NCBI GenBank assembly: GCA_019119815.1
Contig: DWWH01000007.1
Span: 97,331-161,330, forward strand
DNA: 64,000 nucleotides
Reading direction: 5' to 3'
Source: Candidatus Eisenbergiella intestinipullorum
GTDB taxonomy: Bacteria; Bacillota; Clostridia; Lachnospirales; Lachnospiraceae
The notes below the pieces were generated by a model. That model saw only the letters and a list, made by a program, of their open reading frames with translations, did no database searches and had not been told where the DNA came from. This document shows positions 20,790 to 30,188 of the stretch, in pieces. Both the position numbers and the translations under genes were made by a program. How positions within the stretch are numbered: the stretch's first letter is position 1; each line of letters begins with the position of its first letter.

Positions 20790-22592
20790 TCAACCCTCCG
20801 CTATCGTGCCGTCGGTCAGGATGTAAAAGCATTTGGTGGCATAGACCTTGCTTCCGCTGTCCAGGGCATAGTAGTCAAACGCATCCTGCGTTTTCCCGGA
20901 TTCATTGGTCGACCGTACTCTGATGAAATACTGGCCTTCCGGAAGAATGTCCATTTCCGTCTCCGGCACGCGCAGGTCCTGCTGAGAAAACAGGATATTT
21001 TCGAACAGGTAGTCAGAAGCAACTTCAACGTTGTAGGTGATTTCCTCATTATCAAAATCATAGGAGGCGTCCCAGACAAACCGCAGTTTTCCGTTTTCTA
21101 CCGTCGGAACGCCGATATAAAAGGGAAGCGGCTTTTCCAGAGATTCCAGATACGCCTGATAATTTTCCCAGATCTCATCCGCCAGATGATCCGCTATCTG
21201 CTCATACTGTTCGGGCGTGAGAGGGGCGTACAGGAGATCCGGCATGCTGTATACATAAGGCTTTACCACATCACAATAGGTATCGACCAGGCGGTTCACC
21301 TTTTCCTTTGTCAGATACTGCGAACGCAGGGTTTCTATGGCCTGCGTCAGGCCGTCCCTGTACTCTTTGACCTTGTACATCCTCTGAAAGAGGATATTTC
21401 CCCAGTAATTGCTGATCCCCGCTTCCCAGCTTCCGGCGAATCCGTTCATTCCATGGATTGGATCCTCCAGCGCAGTAAGCGAAGCGTCGTTATCCCAGGA
21501 AATGATGTAGAACTTATCCAGATTCAAGGGGCTGTACAGGAAATAATTTCTTGCGTTCGTATCCTCATTTCCCATCAGGATCTGAAACCCCATCCAGTAG
21601 AACAGGTTCTCCGTATCAAACCATTTTTCTACGGTATCTTCGATCGGAACCGAGTAATCGTTCACGTCCTCCAGCATTTCGATCAGCTTGGAATGATCCG
21701 TATTGCCCTTGACCTCCAGATAGGTTTCAAAGGCATCCAGATCGAAAGTGGGGTCAGTGGCAAGCTTTATGGCGTCTTCATATCTCAGAAATTCAAAAAA
21801 CTCGTTTTTATATAACTGGCCGTTGTTGTCCAGTCCGTGCGTTTTCAGATAACGTCCGTTGATCTGCTCCACCTGGGTATACAGGCCGTAATCTTCAAAA
21901 ACACCGCTGCCGCCTTTCGTTTCATCCTTTACATACAGATGGACGAACTGGGTTCTGGCAGACATCATCTGCGGGATCTCCTTCATCAGGTCATAGGCCA
22001 GCTTATTGCGGAAGCGCAGCCCTTCTCCGCCATGCTTGTTCAGATTGATCGTTCTCTGATCACGCCATTCTCCCTTTCCTTCCTTTAATTCAATCTTATA
22101 ATTTTTCTGTTCCCTCTTTGTGGAAGTCTGTCCCCTGATCTTCACAATGGCGTTCGGGACATTTTCCCCGTACCCGACTTCTCCGGGCAGAGGCCCGTTC
22201 TCATCGCCGACCTGAAGGATCCCTTCCACCGCGTATTGTTCCAGATCCCGCTCCTCATACCAATATTTGGAATAGGTATTGACTTCCGTCCAGGTGTGAT
22301 CCGTATGTTCGGCCGGATTGCCTTCCCGGACGGTCAGATACATGGTGACCACACTGTCTTCCTCATCATCCTCATAAACGGACTTATTATCCCGCAGGCG
22401 ATAATCCTCTACGGAAAGCGTCACCTTTTCCACGCTTTCCGACGCGGGAGGGCCGGAAGCTTCCTCTCCGGAAGCGGCGTCCTCTGAGGACGGACTGCCG
22501 TCTCCGCCGGCGGGCACGCTTACCAGGGCGCTGCCGCCAAGCAGCAGGAGCAGAGCGCCGATCAGGAAAAACATCTGCAGATTATTCTTCAC
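20790..22592 (-). CDS. CotH kinase-family protein (copy 2), membrane-anchored
   Basis: A 600-aa paralogue of the next gene with the same layout: N-terminal hydrophobic segment, acidic linker, CotH domain (MGNEDTNARNYFLYSP, SWDNDASL) and a C-terminal beta-sandwich. GTG at 22592 was chosen because the product then starts VKNNLQMF like its paralogue, GGAAGGAG lies 6 nt upstream, and the gene overlaps the pelG stop by 11 nt. Unlike copy 1, the lipobox cysteine is replaced (LLLLGGSAL), so it is probably held by an uncleaved or differently cleaved signal segment. Long stretches are identical to copy 1, indicating a fairly recent duplication. Confidence 0.84.
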   Translation of the reverse strand: MKNNLQMFFLIGALLLLLGGSALVSVPAGGDGSPSSEDAASGEEASGPPASESVEKVTLSVEDYRLRDNKSVYEDDEEDSVVTMYLTVREGNPAEHTDHTWTEVNTYSKYWYEERDLEQYAVEGILQVGDENGPLPGEVGYGENVPNAIVKIRGQTSTKREQKNYKIELKEGKGEWRDQRTINLNKHGGEGLRFRNKLAYDLMKEIPQMMSARTQFVHLYVKDETKGGSGVFEDYGLYTQVEQINGRYLKTHGLDNNGQLYKNEFFEFLRYEDAIKLATDPTFDLDAFETYLEVKGNTDHSKLIEMLEDVNDYSVPIEDTVEKWFDTENLFYWMGFQILMGNEDTNARNYFLYSPLNLDKFYIISWDNDASLTALEDPIHGMNGFAGSWEAGISNYWGNILFQRMYKVKEYRDGLTQAIETLRSQYLTKEKVNRLVDTYCDVVKPYVYSMPDLLYAPLTPEQYEQIADHLADEIWENYQAYLESLEKPLPFYIGVPTVENGKLRFVWDASYDFDNEEITYNVEVASDYLFENILFSQQDLRVPETEMDILPEGQYFIRVRSTNESGKTQDAFDYYALDSGSKVYATKCFYILTDGTIAEG

Positions 22593-24045
22593 GGGCCGCT
22601 CCTTCCCTGCGTTCCAGATAATTGCATAATCTGGAGAAAACGCCAAGCTTTTTATTTTCTACCAGGGCGCTCTTGCACAGCAGATAGTAGGGAAGCCTTC
22701 TGGTGTACCACTCCAGACGGATCCAACTGATCAGGTAGAAGGCCAGGCCGCCGAGGAGAAAACCGAAACCGAAGTAATTAACCTGCCCGAACAGGATCTG
22801 CCAGATGGTGGCGAGGATGCTGACGGCGGCAAAGGCAAAGGTGGCAAACAGGGCGCCCACATAGTCCTCGTAGTACAGCAGGATCAGCATGATCGTGTTG
22901 CTGACGGCATACAGGCCGTAGCCCGCGCAGAGCAGGCGGTAGATCCCCATGGAGGTATCGTTGAAGCCCAGCGGGAGCTGTTCCAGGACGAGGGAGCCGA
23001 TCACGATGAACAGGAGAGTGGTGATCAACTGCTTGTGCGCGTTGAAGGCGAGCTCCTGGCGCAGCACGGAGAGCATCTCGTTTTCCGCCTGATCGATGTC
23101 CCGGATGGAACCGTTATCGTTGAAAAGGCTGTAATAGTTCCGGTACAGGGGATAGAACCGGACCTCCACCGAGGTCACGAAATTGATGGTGGTGATCAGG
23201 ATGGAGAAAAAGGCGCACAGGGCCGGGACATCGTGCATGGGAGCCCCCCAGAACAGGCCTTCCACCTGAACCTGGAGCGGGCCGAAATACATGATCACAA
23301 GGTGCGCAAACAGTCCCAGGTTGATGAAGATCCCGACAAGGGTCAGCAGCCGGTATTTATCGAGCCAGCGCAGGAAGGAAAAACGGCTTCCTTCGCTTCT
23401 GGGGAAATATTTCAGAAGCTGGCGGAAATACAGGGTCATCAGAAGCCCGTAGGCCAGGATCACGCACAGGAACAGGGTGGTGATCGTGACCTGTCTGGTC
23501 AGCACCAGAAGCAGGGCGAGCAGCAGGCCGCAGGCCAGGGAAATGGCGAAGTCCCGGACCAGGACCTGATAGTCCTTCAGGGCCGTCAGGTAATTCATCT
23601 CCATCCATACGATGACCAGGATGAGATAGAACCACAGGCAGAGCAGACGGTAGATCACGAGCACCCCGGAAAAGTGCAGGAAGACGGCCCAGATCAGTCC
23701 GCCTCCCACCAGAAGGATGGAGGTGCTGCCGTAGAGGCTCGGGATGATCCGTTCCGGCCTTTCCTCGTACAGCATGTCGGAAACGTAACGGGTGACCGGC
23801 ATGTTGAAAACGCTGGTGGTGGTCAGGGAGGCCAGCAGGCAGTAGGTGAGCATACAGTTTAAAAGCTCCCTGTCGTGCCGGGACATACCGGCAAGCTGGG
23901 ACAGGAAAGCCACGCTGACCAAGAGCACCACGCCCAGGATCATGGGCCCTGCGCAGATCAGGCCGGCATAGCCATACGCGCGGCACAGGCTGAACAGTCC
24001 TTTTTTTGTAAACAGTTTTTTCAGTGAGAAGCCGATCCCAGCCAA
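22582..24045 (-). CDS. pelG: Pel exopolysaccharide membrane transporter PelG
   Basis: A 487-aa polytopic protein (about 12 helices) of the PelG/MOP-exporter group that moves Pel polymer across the cytoplasmic membrane with the synthase PelF. The N-terminus MAGIGFSLKKLF is characteristic of PelG. The start codon is TTG at 24045, supported by AGAGGTGA 7 nt upstream and the conserved N-terminus. It overlaps the end of pelF by 25 nt and the start of the CotH copy 2 gene by 11 nt, so translation of the three is probably coupled. Confidence 0.92.
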   Translation of the reverse strand: MAGIGFSLKKLFTKKGLFSLCRAYGYAGLICAGPMILGVVLLVSVAFLSQLAGMSRHDRELLNCMLTYCLLASLTTTSVFNMPVTRYVSDMLYEERPERIIPSLYGSTSILLVGGGLIWAVFLHFSGVLVIYRLLCLWFYLILVIVWMEMNYLTALKDYQVLVRDFAISLACGLLLALLLVLTRQVTITTLFLCVILAYGLLMTLYFRQLLKYFPRSEGSRFSFLRWLDKYRLLTLVGIFINLGLFAHLVIMYFGPLQVQVEGLFWGAPMHDVPALCAFFSILITTINFVTSVEVRFYPLYRNYYSLFNDNGSIRDIDQAENEMLSVLRQELAFNAHKQLITTLLFIVIGSLVLEQLPLGFNDTSMGIYRLLCAGYGLYAVSNTIMLILLYYEDYVGALFATFAFAAVSILATIWQILFGQVNYFGFGFLLGGLAFYLISWIRLEWYTRRLPYYLLCKSALVENKKLGVFSRLCNYLERREGAAREE

Positions 24046-25445
24046 TTTGTCATCACCTCTGTATAAGCGTTTTTGTAGTTTCGTATCATGTCATTGTGGC
24101 GGAAATAAAGCTCCACCCGTTTCTTTCCGATCTGCCCCATCTGGTAGCGTTCCTCCGTATGGGTGCACATGCGTTCCATGGCGTTACAGAGCGCCTCCCG
24201 GTCCATGGGGGGCACGCAGTAGCCGGCGCAGCCCAGCTCGTCGCCCTCCATTCCGTTCAGAAGCTCTCTGCAGCAGCCCACGTCCGTGGTCACACAGGGA
24301 CGGCCCGCGGCAAAGGATTCCAGGACGGAGAGGGGCTGCCCCTCCGAGATGCTTGTGAGGATGGTAAAATCCAGCTTTTCCATATATTCCAGGACGTTTA
24401 CCATACCGGTAAAATAGATCTCCTGGACACCGAGCTGTTCCGCCAGTTCATAGCATTCCTTTGCGTACTGCTCATCGTCCTCCGGCCCGATCACATGGAG
24501 CCGGACGTTTGTCATCCGGAACCGCAGCTCGTAGAAGGAATAGATCAGCGTCTTGATATCCTTGATGGGAGCCAGCCGGACGATGGCTCCGATATCAACC
24601 CAGCCATCCGCCTTTTTCAGCGGGATGTTGCAGAAGCGTTCGTAATGGATCCCGTTTGTGACCACGCGGCAGCGCTCCGGGGAGCAGCCGATCTCAATCT
24701 GGGTCTTCCTGGCGTTGTCAAACAGGCTGGTGATCATGGATGCCTTGCTGTATATGGCATCGGAGAGCATGTAGAAAAAGCGCACCCAGAACCGTTTGAA
24801 GGCGGCGGGAACCCATCTGGCCCGGATGATCTCTTCTTCCCGTTCCCTGGTATAGATCCCGTGTTCCGTCAGCATGAACGGGGCGTGGTATTTATAGCTT
24901 CCCAGCCTGGCCATCAGGCCGCTGTAGCCAGTGGCAATGGCATGGTAGAGATCCGCCTTCGGGATATCCTGGCTGATGGTATACAGCACGGGAAGGAACA
25001 TGGAACGCAGCGTATGGAACATGTCGGAAAACGCCGTATAGGGATAGTCCTTCTCGCAGATCCGGATCAGGATATTGAGGAATTCCTCACTGGTCAGAAA
25101 GGACATGGGCGGTATTTTCTTATCGTTGTACATTTCAAAGAGCACCTCCCAGTCCGGGCTCTTACAATGTACGAAATCTGTCAGCGCCTGCAGCTCCTTT
25201 CCCGCAAATTTATATTTTTTTCCGTCGGAGGTAAGCTTCAGGGCGTCCTGCAGGAAGATTTCCTTTACTTCCACGATGTTTTCCGGCAGTTCGTACTTGA
25301 ACTTCCCTCTGTCCTCGGAGGAAGCGCCAATGGTCAGGAGCACGAATTCATGCTCCGGCATGGCCTTGATATACTGGTGCATCCAGGTGGACACGCCGCC
25401 GGTTACATAAGGGTAGCACCCTTCAAGAATGACACAGATACGCAT
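24021..25445 (-). CDS. pelF: Pel polysaccharide synthase PelF, GT4 glycosyltransferase
   Basis: A 474-aa GT4-type retaining glycosyltransferase, the polymerase of the Pel polysaccharide (a GalN/GalNAc-type polymer in the systems studied). The start at 25445 (MRICVILEGCYPYVTGGVS) shows the PelF-specific N-terminus and has AGAGGG upstream; the longer open frame in front is not homologous. The GT-B donor site is seen as RLAPIKDIKTLI and the E-x7-E motif as SEGQPLSVLESFA. It is cytosolic and would work with PelD, PelE and PelG at the membrane. The order pelF-pelG matches known Pel loci. Confidence 0.93.
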   Translation of the reverse strand: MRICVILEGCYPYVTGGVSTWMHQYIKAMPEHEFVLLTIGASSEDRGKFKYELPENIVEVKEIFLQDALKLTSDGKKYKFAGKELQALTDFVHCKSPDWEVLFEMYNDKKIPPMSFLTSEEFLNILIRICEKDYPYTAFSDMFHTLRSMFLPVLYTISQDIPKADLYHAIATGYSGLMARLGSYKYHAPFMLTEHGIYTREREEEIIRARWVPAAFKRFWVRFFYMLSDAIYSKASMITSLFDNARKTQIEIGCSPERCRVVTNGIHYERFCNIPLKKADGWVDIGAIVRLAPIKDIKTLIYSFYELRFRMTNVRLHVIGPEDDEQYAKECYELAEQLGVQEIYFTGMVNVLEYMEKLDFTILTSISEGQPLSVLESFAAGRPCVTTDVGCCRELLNGMEGDELGCAGYCVPPMDREALCNAMERMCTHTEERYQMGQIGKKRVELYFRHNDMIRNYKNAYTEVMTNWLGSASH

Positions 25446-25470
25446 GTTTTCCCTCTGTTTTTTGTTGCCG

Positions 25471-27375
25471 TCAGTGGTTCGTATTGTCGGTTTCTGTTTC
25501 CGGCGTCCCCCGCCGGATGACCACATGGGACGAGGCGGCGGAGACCAGATACAGGCCGCCGCCCATATCCTGCAGCGTGCCTCCGCTGATGCAGGTTTCA
25601 GGATCTTCCGGAAGCCTTCCGTTGATGCGCAGGAAAAGAAAGGCCTCGTCCTGGAAATTGTCCAGATCCAGGATGATCTCCTCCTGCGTGACCATCTGGT
25701 CCACATCCAGATAGTAATATCGCTGTACCGCGCCGGCCATTTCCGATGCGGTCAGGTTGCGGATCTCCGGGGCGGCCGTATACAGCCAGTCCAGATATTC
25801 CTCCAGCCGGCCGCGCATCGCTTCCCAGCCGGCTTCGGCGCCGCGGTCCACGTCCAGCACATCGTCCGGATGCTGGAAATGGGAGTTGACATAGTGGAGG
25901 TTCAGCTCGGAAAGGGCGGAAATCTCCATAAACGGATCGATGATCAGGCCGGAGATCACACGGGGGGTTTCCACGATGCCGTCCTGCGCCACCTCGAATT
26001 CCTGGGTATATTCCACGTCTCCTTCAAAGTAGATGCTGGCGATGGCCCGGATTTGAGGAAAATCCTCCGACAGGATCTGCCTTCCTTCCTCCGACAGGAT
26101 ATTGGAGGGCGGAACATAAACCTGGGGCGTGACGCCGGGATACAGGTCTTCCGTAAAGGAGATCAGCTCTTCGATGGAAGCGCGCATGTCTTCCCGGCTC
26201 TCCCAGTAATCATAGTCAAACAGACGTTCATAGGTTCCCGGAACATAATCTTCCCCGAAACCGGCGTCAAAGCCTTCCCTGCACAGTGGGATGTGGTTAT
26301 AGCCGTGCAGCCCGATCTCGCCTCCCAGACGCAGAAGGGAGGAACCGAAATACTGGAACCGCTGGGTATTCATATTGGAGGAAAAGGGACCTTCCAGATT
26401 GTCCGAATAATCCTCGATGACCATCCCGCTGTAGCGGATGCCGTATTCCTGTGCAAGCTCCTGCAGATCCGGCCACCAGATATTGGTATAAAAATCGGAA
26501 ACGCTCAGCCCGTAATCCCGTTCAATATAGGTGCTGGTACCGGAGGGGACGGGAGAGGGGAAATCATCCAGGTAAAAGGCGCTCGCGTTGATCACCGGCC
26601 AGGAAAAAGCGTCGGAAAGAAGGCTGTACGCAGCGGCGTACAGGCCGCGGTAGGCCTTCCCGGTGATCCCGAAGTTCATGAACACCACCCTGCCGTCCCC
26701 ATGCTCCCGTTCCCAGAGGATGGGAAGCTCCCGTTCGTCGCTGCTGACGAGGTGAACGGTGCAGTCGCCGGACAGGCTCAGGGTCAGCGCGGATTCAAAG
26801 GGCTCTTCGATGAGAAAATCCTTTCCCTGTCCTCCCAGCAGCAGGTCGGAGCTGCACCGGAAGCCGGGAAGCTCATACATTTCCCAGCCGGATTCCTGAA
26901 TCCCCATCTGGACGCCGAGAGAACGGAAGAAGTTATCGCCCTGGGGCGGGATATAGATCATGAGGCCGCCGCCGTCCGCCACCCAGTCCATGAGCGCAAA
27001 GGCCTGGTCGCCAAGGATATCATATTCCTTGATGGCGGCCACCACCTTCTCATACCGGCCGGGGGAGGGCATGGCCTGTTTGGACAGATCCACGAAATCC
27101 GCGGTCACATGGAGCTGCCCGAACAGGGAACGGACATCCTCTTCGGCAAGGACGGATTCCGGCTCCGCGCTGTTGCAGAGGACCAGACATTCCGCCCGCC
27201 CGTCTGTTTCCTTCTGGATCTCCGAAAAGGTCTCCCCGGGAAGGAGCGAAACCAGCGGTTCCTCCTGCGCATAACGCCCGTAGAACTGCTGGCCGATCAG
27301 GGCGACGGAAAGCAGGACGAACGCCAGACATATGATGATGACAGGGAAAAAGCGAAATCTTTTGTGGGTTCCCAC
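25471..27375 (-). CDS. DUF2194 protein (copy 2), deacetylase-like, membrane-anchored
   Basis: A 634-aa protein with one N-terminal membrane segment (about 8-30) and a large extracytoplasmic region of the DUF2194 family. An N-terminal ThuA/flavodoxin-like part (about 55-240) is followed by a region with features of NodB-type polysaccharide deacetylases: an Asp pair in AFYLDDFPSPVP, a His motif in GEIGLHGYNHIP, and QVYVPPSNIL. The start codon is GTG at 27375 with GGAGG 6 nt upstream. It lies between the DUF2194 copy 1 gene and pelF, 25-40 bp from each. A role replacing the PelA deacetylase domain is inferred from position and motifs. Confidence 0.78.
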   Translation of the reverse strand: MGTHKRFRFFPVIIICLAFVLLSVALIGQQFYGRYAQEEPLVSLLPGETFSEIQKETDGRAECLVLCNSAEPESVLAEEDVRSLFGQLHVTADFVDLSKQAMPSPGRYEKVVAAIKEYDILGDQAFALMDWVADGGGLMIYIPPQGDNFFRSLGVQMGIQESGWEMYELPGFRCSSDLLLGGQGKDFLIEEPFESALTLSLSGDCTVHLVSSDERELPILWEREHGDGRVVFMNFGITGKAYRGLYAAAYSLLSDAFSWPVINASAFYLDDFPSPVPSGTSTYIERDYGLSVSDFYTNIWWPDLQELAQEYGIRYSGMVIEDYSDNLEGPFSSNMNTQRFQYFGSSLLRLGGEIGLHGYNHIPLCREGFDAGFGEDYVPGTYERLFDYDYWESREDMRASIEELISFTEDLYPGVTPQVYVPPSNILSEEGRQILSEDFPQIRAIASIYFEGDVEYTQEFEVAQDGIVETPRVISGLIIDPFMEISALSELNLHYVNSHFQHPDDVLDVDRGAEAGWEAMRGRLEEYLDWLYTAAPEIRNLTASEMAGAVQRYYYLDVDQMVTQEEIILDLDNFQDEAFLFLRINGRLPEDPETCISGGTLQDMGGGLYLVSAASSHVVIRRGTPETETDNTNH

Positions 27376-27415
27376 TTAAATCCTCCTTCCTTCCGATACA
27401 GACAGCCGACAGCCT

Positions 27416-29293
27416 TCAGTCCCCGGACGCAAGGCCGATCGAGATCTCAGCCGCATCCGCCCTTAACAGATACAGTCCCCCGGCCAGCTCCGTCAGCTCC
27501 CCGCCCTGTACGCCGGCGGGGCTGCCTTCGTTGATCCGGACGAAAAGCCAGGCTTCATCCTGAAAATTGGAAAGGCTGATGCGGATCTCGTCTTCCAGCC
27601 GTTCCACCTGCGGATCCAGATAATAATACCGCTGTACGGCTCCGGCCGTTTCCGTCCCGGTGAGATTCCGGATCATGGGAGCGGAGGTATACAGCCAGTC
27701 CATATAGTGATCCAGGTTATTTCTCATGGTCTCCCAGCCCAGCGCCGCGCCGCGGTCTTCGTCCAGCGTATCGTCCGGGTGCTGGAAATGGGAGCTGACA
27801 AAGTGCATGTTCAGCTCGGAAAGCGCCGCGATCTGCATATAGGAATCCAGGACATAGCCGGAGATCACCCGCGGGGTCTCCACGATGCCGTCCGCCGCGA
27901 CCTCAAATTCCTGCTCGTATTCCTGCTCGCCGGTAAAATAAATACTGGCGATCGCCTTCACATCCAGGAAATCCTCGGCCAGGATCTGCCGTCCTTCTTT
28001 GGAGAGGATGTTGGAGGGCGGGACATAGACCTGGAAGGCTTCGTCGGGATAAAGCTCCCGGCAGAAACGGTCCAGCTCCGCCATCGCGGCCCGGATGTCG
28101 TCGGGGCTTTCCCACGGTTTATAGGTGTCGAATTCATCCCCATAGTCAAAATTATCCAGTACCAGGGGCATGTGGTTATAGCCGTGGTAGCCGATCTCGC
28201 CGCCCATATCCAGAAGATCGTTGCCGAAATACCGGAAGCGCTGGATATCGCTGCTTCCCTCCAGCGGAGCACTGTTTTCATCGGAATAGTTCTCAATGAC
28301 CAGCCCGGTGTAGCGGACGCCGTATTTTTCCGCCAGGTCCTTCACGTCCGGCCACCAGACGTTGGTGTAGAAGGTCCCGATATCCATATGGTAGTCCTGT
28401 TCGATATATTTTCCTTCTCCCACGGGAACGGGAGAGGGGAAATCGTCCAGATAAAAAGCGGAGGCATTGATCACCGGATAGACGCAGACGTCGGAGAGAA
28501 GACTGTAGGAGGCGGCGTAAAAACCGCGGTAAGCCTTCTCAAAATAGTTCAGGTTATTGACGACGACCGTCCCTTTGCCGTAGCTGCATTCCCAGATGAT
28601 GGGAAGCTCCCGGTCGTCCGCGCTGACCAGATGGATGGTGCAGTCTTCATAGAGGGAAACGGTGCTGGAGGAATCATAGGGGTCGGAGATCTCAAAATCC
28701 TTTCCTTCTCCTCCCAGCATAAAATCGGAGGCAAAGCGAAGCCCGGCCACCCGATACTGCTCGTAACCGATTTCCCGGATCCCCATCCAGCCCATGACAA
28801 GGCTGTAATAGGTCAGGCTGGAGGGCGGACAGACCGTCAGCAGATTCGTCCCGTTCTTTACCGCGTCGAAAATGTCGAAGATCTGTTCCCCGAACACATC
28901 ATAATCGTCCGTTGCGATGACCACATTTTCATAGCCGGAAAGCGAAAGCCTGCCGTTCTCCTGCATGTCCTGCTCCCGGAAGGAAACCTTCATTTCCGAC
29001 AGCACGTCGCTCATCTGCTTTCTGGCGCTGGCGGAAAGAGGGACGGAGCTGTCCCAGATCAGCAGGCATTCCGCCTCCTTTTCCGGAGATTCTGCCGTAA
29101 AGAGGCTCTGCTCCAGGACATCCAGCGTCAGGCCGCTGCTCGTATAGACAATATTGCGCCTTTCGAACAGAAGGGCGGCGATCATCAGGCAGAAGAGAAG
29201 CATGGCCCACTGCATCCTGCCAAACAGGATCCCGTGAGGTTTTCTGCCCTTTAAGGATGTATTTTTTTTATGCCATTCCGTTCTGCCTGCCAT
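27416..29293 (-). CDS. DUF2194 protein (copy 1), deacetylase-like, membrane-anchored
   Basis: A 625-aa paralogue of the following gene, with one membrane segment (about 27-45) and the same motifs: AFYLDDFPSPVP, GEIGYHGYNHMP and QVYVPPSNIL. Its start at 29293 overlaps the pelE stop by 26 nt and has GAAGG upstream, so it is translationally coupled to pelE. Both copies keep the putative catalytic Asp and His residues, arguing for two active enzymes and not one decaying copy. No PelA-type GH114 hydrolase domain is seen in either. Confidence 0.78.
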   Translation of the reverse strand: MAGRTEWHKKNTSLKGRKPHGILFGRMQWAMLLFCLMIAALLFERRNIVYTSSGLTLDVLEQSLFTAESPEKEAECLLIWDSSVPLSASARKQMSDVLSEMKVSFREQDMQENGRLSLSGYENVVIATDDYDVFGEQIFDIFDAVKNGTNLLTVCPPSSLTYYSLVMGWMGIREIGYEQYRVAGLRFASDFMLGGEGKDFEISDPYDSSSTVSLYEDCTIHLVSADDRELPIIWECSYGKGTVVVNNLNYFEKAYRGFYAASYSLLSDVCVYPVINASAFYLDDFPSPVPVGEGKYIEQDYHMDIGTFYTNVWWPDVKDLAEKYGVRYTGLVIENYSDENSAPLEGSSDIQRFRYFGNDLLDMGGEIGYHGYNHMPLVLDNFDYGDEFDTYKPWESPDDIRAAMAELDRFCRELYPDEAFQVYVPPSNILSKEGRQILAEDFLDVKAIASIYFTGEQEYEQEFEVAADGIVETPRVISGYVLDSYMQIAALSELNMHFVSSHFQHPDDTLDEDRGAALGWETMRNNLDHYMDWLYTSAPMIRNLTGTETAGAVQRYYYLDPQVERLEDEIRISLSNFQDEAWLFVRINEGSPAGVQGGELTELAGGLYLLRADAAEISIGLASGD

Positions 29294-30188
29294 TGTCGTC
29301 CTTCCAGAATTCCACCGTTTTCCTTGCGTCCGGCGTCAGATAGATGTTCCGTTCCCGGATCAGCGCGAGCATCCGGCTGATCCGCTCCCTCTGCCTGCGC
29401 GCGATCCCCAGACGGATGTGCATCATGTAGCCATCCTCCATCTGCGGCCATTTTTCCAGCACATGGTCCGCGCAGGAGACTGCGACCGCGTCGTCCTCCA
29501 GGGAAAGGGAGGTTTCAAAATACCGATGATACAGGGACAGCTCCTCCTCTTCGGAATTGTATTCCCTCCGGAGCATATCTTCCAAAAGCTCCTGCAGCTC
29601 AAGCTGGCGGTTCCTTTTCATATTTCCTTCCAGGAGCCCGCTGTCCACGTAGGCTTCCAGCGTCTGCAGATAAGCGGCCAGGCGGCTGCGGGACGTCCGG
29701 TCCTCCTCCCAGTCCTGCCTGCGCTTCTGCAGCTCGGTTTCATAGTCCTTCTGCAGCTCCACCATGGCGGTGGTAGCATAGTGGACCACCTCCACGTCGT
29801 CGTTCATGCGCGCCTTATTCAGGACGTCCACGTACTGGCCCGTATCATGATACAGGATATCCATGATAAGCTCCCGCCTGGTGGACGCGTCGTTGATCAG
29901 AAGCGCCTCCTGGAGCGGAACGATCAGATTCCTCGCCGGTTCTTCTTCCATCAGGATGCTCCGGTGGATCTCATCGTTGATCCGGAGCTTTTCGATGCCG
30001 ACTTCCTTTTTGGCCTCCTGATCGCCGCGGGATTCCCATTCCAGGATCAGAAGACAGCAGAAGCCAAAGATTGGGATCAGAAGGACCATCACCATGACGG
30101 CGGAGCTGCTTTTCAGGATGCCGGCTTTGATCAGGAGGAAGGCCGCCAGGCAGAGGATACAGTGAATGATGATAAGAAAAAGTAGCAT
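29268..30188 (-). CDS. pelE: PelE-like membrane/TPR-type protein
   Basis: A 306-aa protein with two N-terminal membrane helices (about 2-22 and 28-50) followed by a mostly helical cytoplasmic region of TPR or HEAT-like repeats. Sequence similarity to proteobacterial PelE cannot be judged by eye, but length, topology and position directly after pelD match PelE, which joins PelD at the membrane to activate PelF. The ATG immediately follows the pelD stop (TAAATG) with GGTGGA upstream. The gene symbol is therefore given mainly on context. Confidence 0.7.
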   Translation of the reverse strand: MLLFLIIIHCILCLAAFLLIKAGILKSSSAVMVMVLLIPIFGFCCLLILEWESRGDQEAKKEVGIEKLRINDEIHRSILMEEEPARNLIVPLQEALLINDASTRRELIMDILYHDTGQYVDVLNKARMNDDVEVVHYATTAMVELQKDYETELQKRRQDWEEDRTSRSRLAAYLQTLEAYVDSGLLEGNMKRNRQLELQELLEDMLRREYNSEEEELSLYHRYFETSLSLEDDAVAVSCADHVLEKWPQMEDGYMMHIRLGIARRQRERISRMLALIRERNIYLTPDARKTVEFWKDDNGRQNGMA

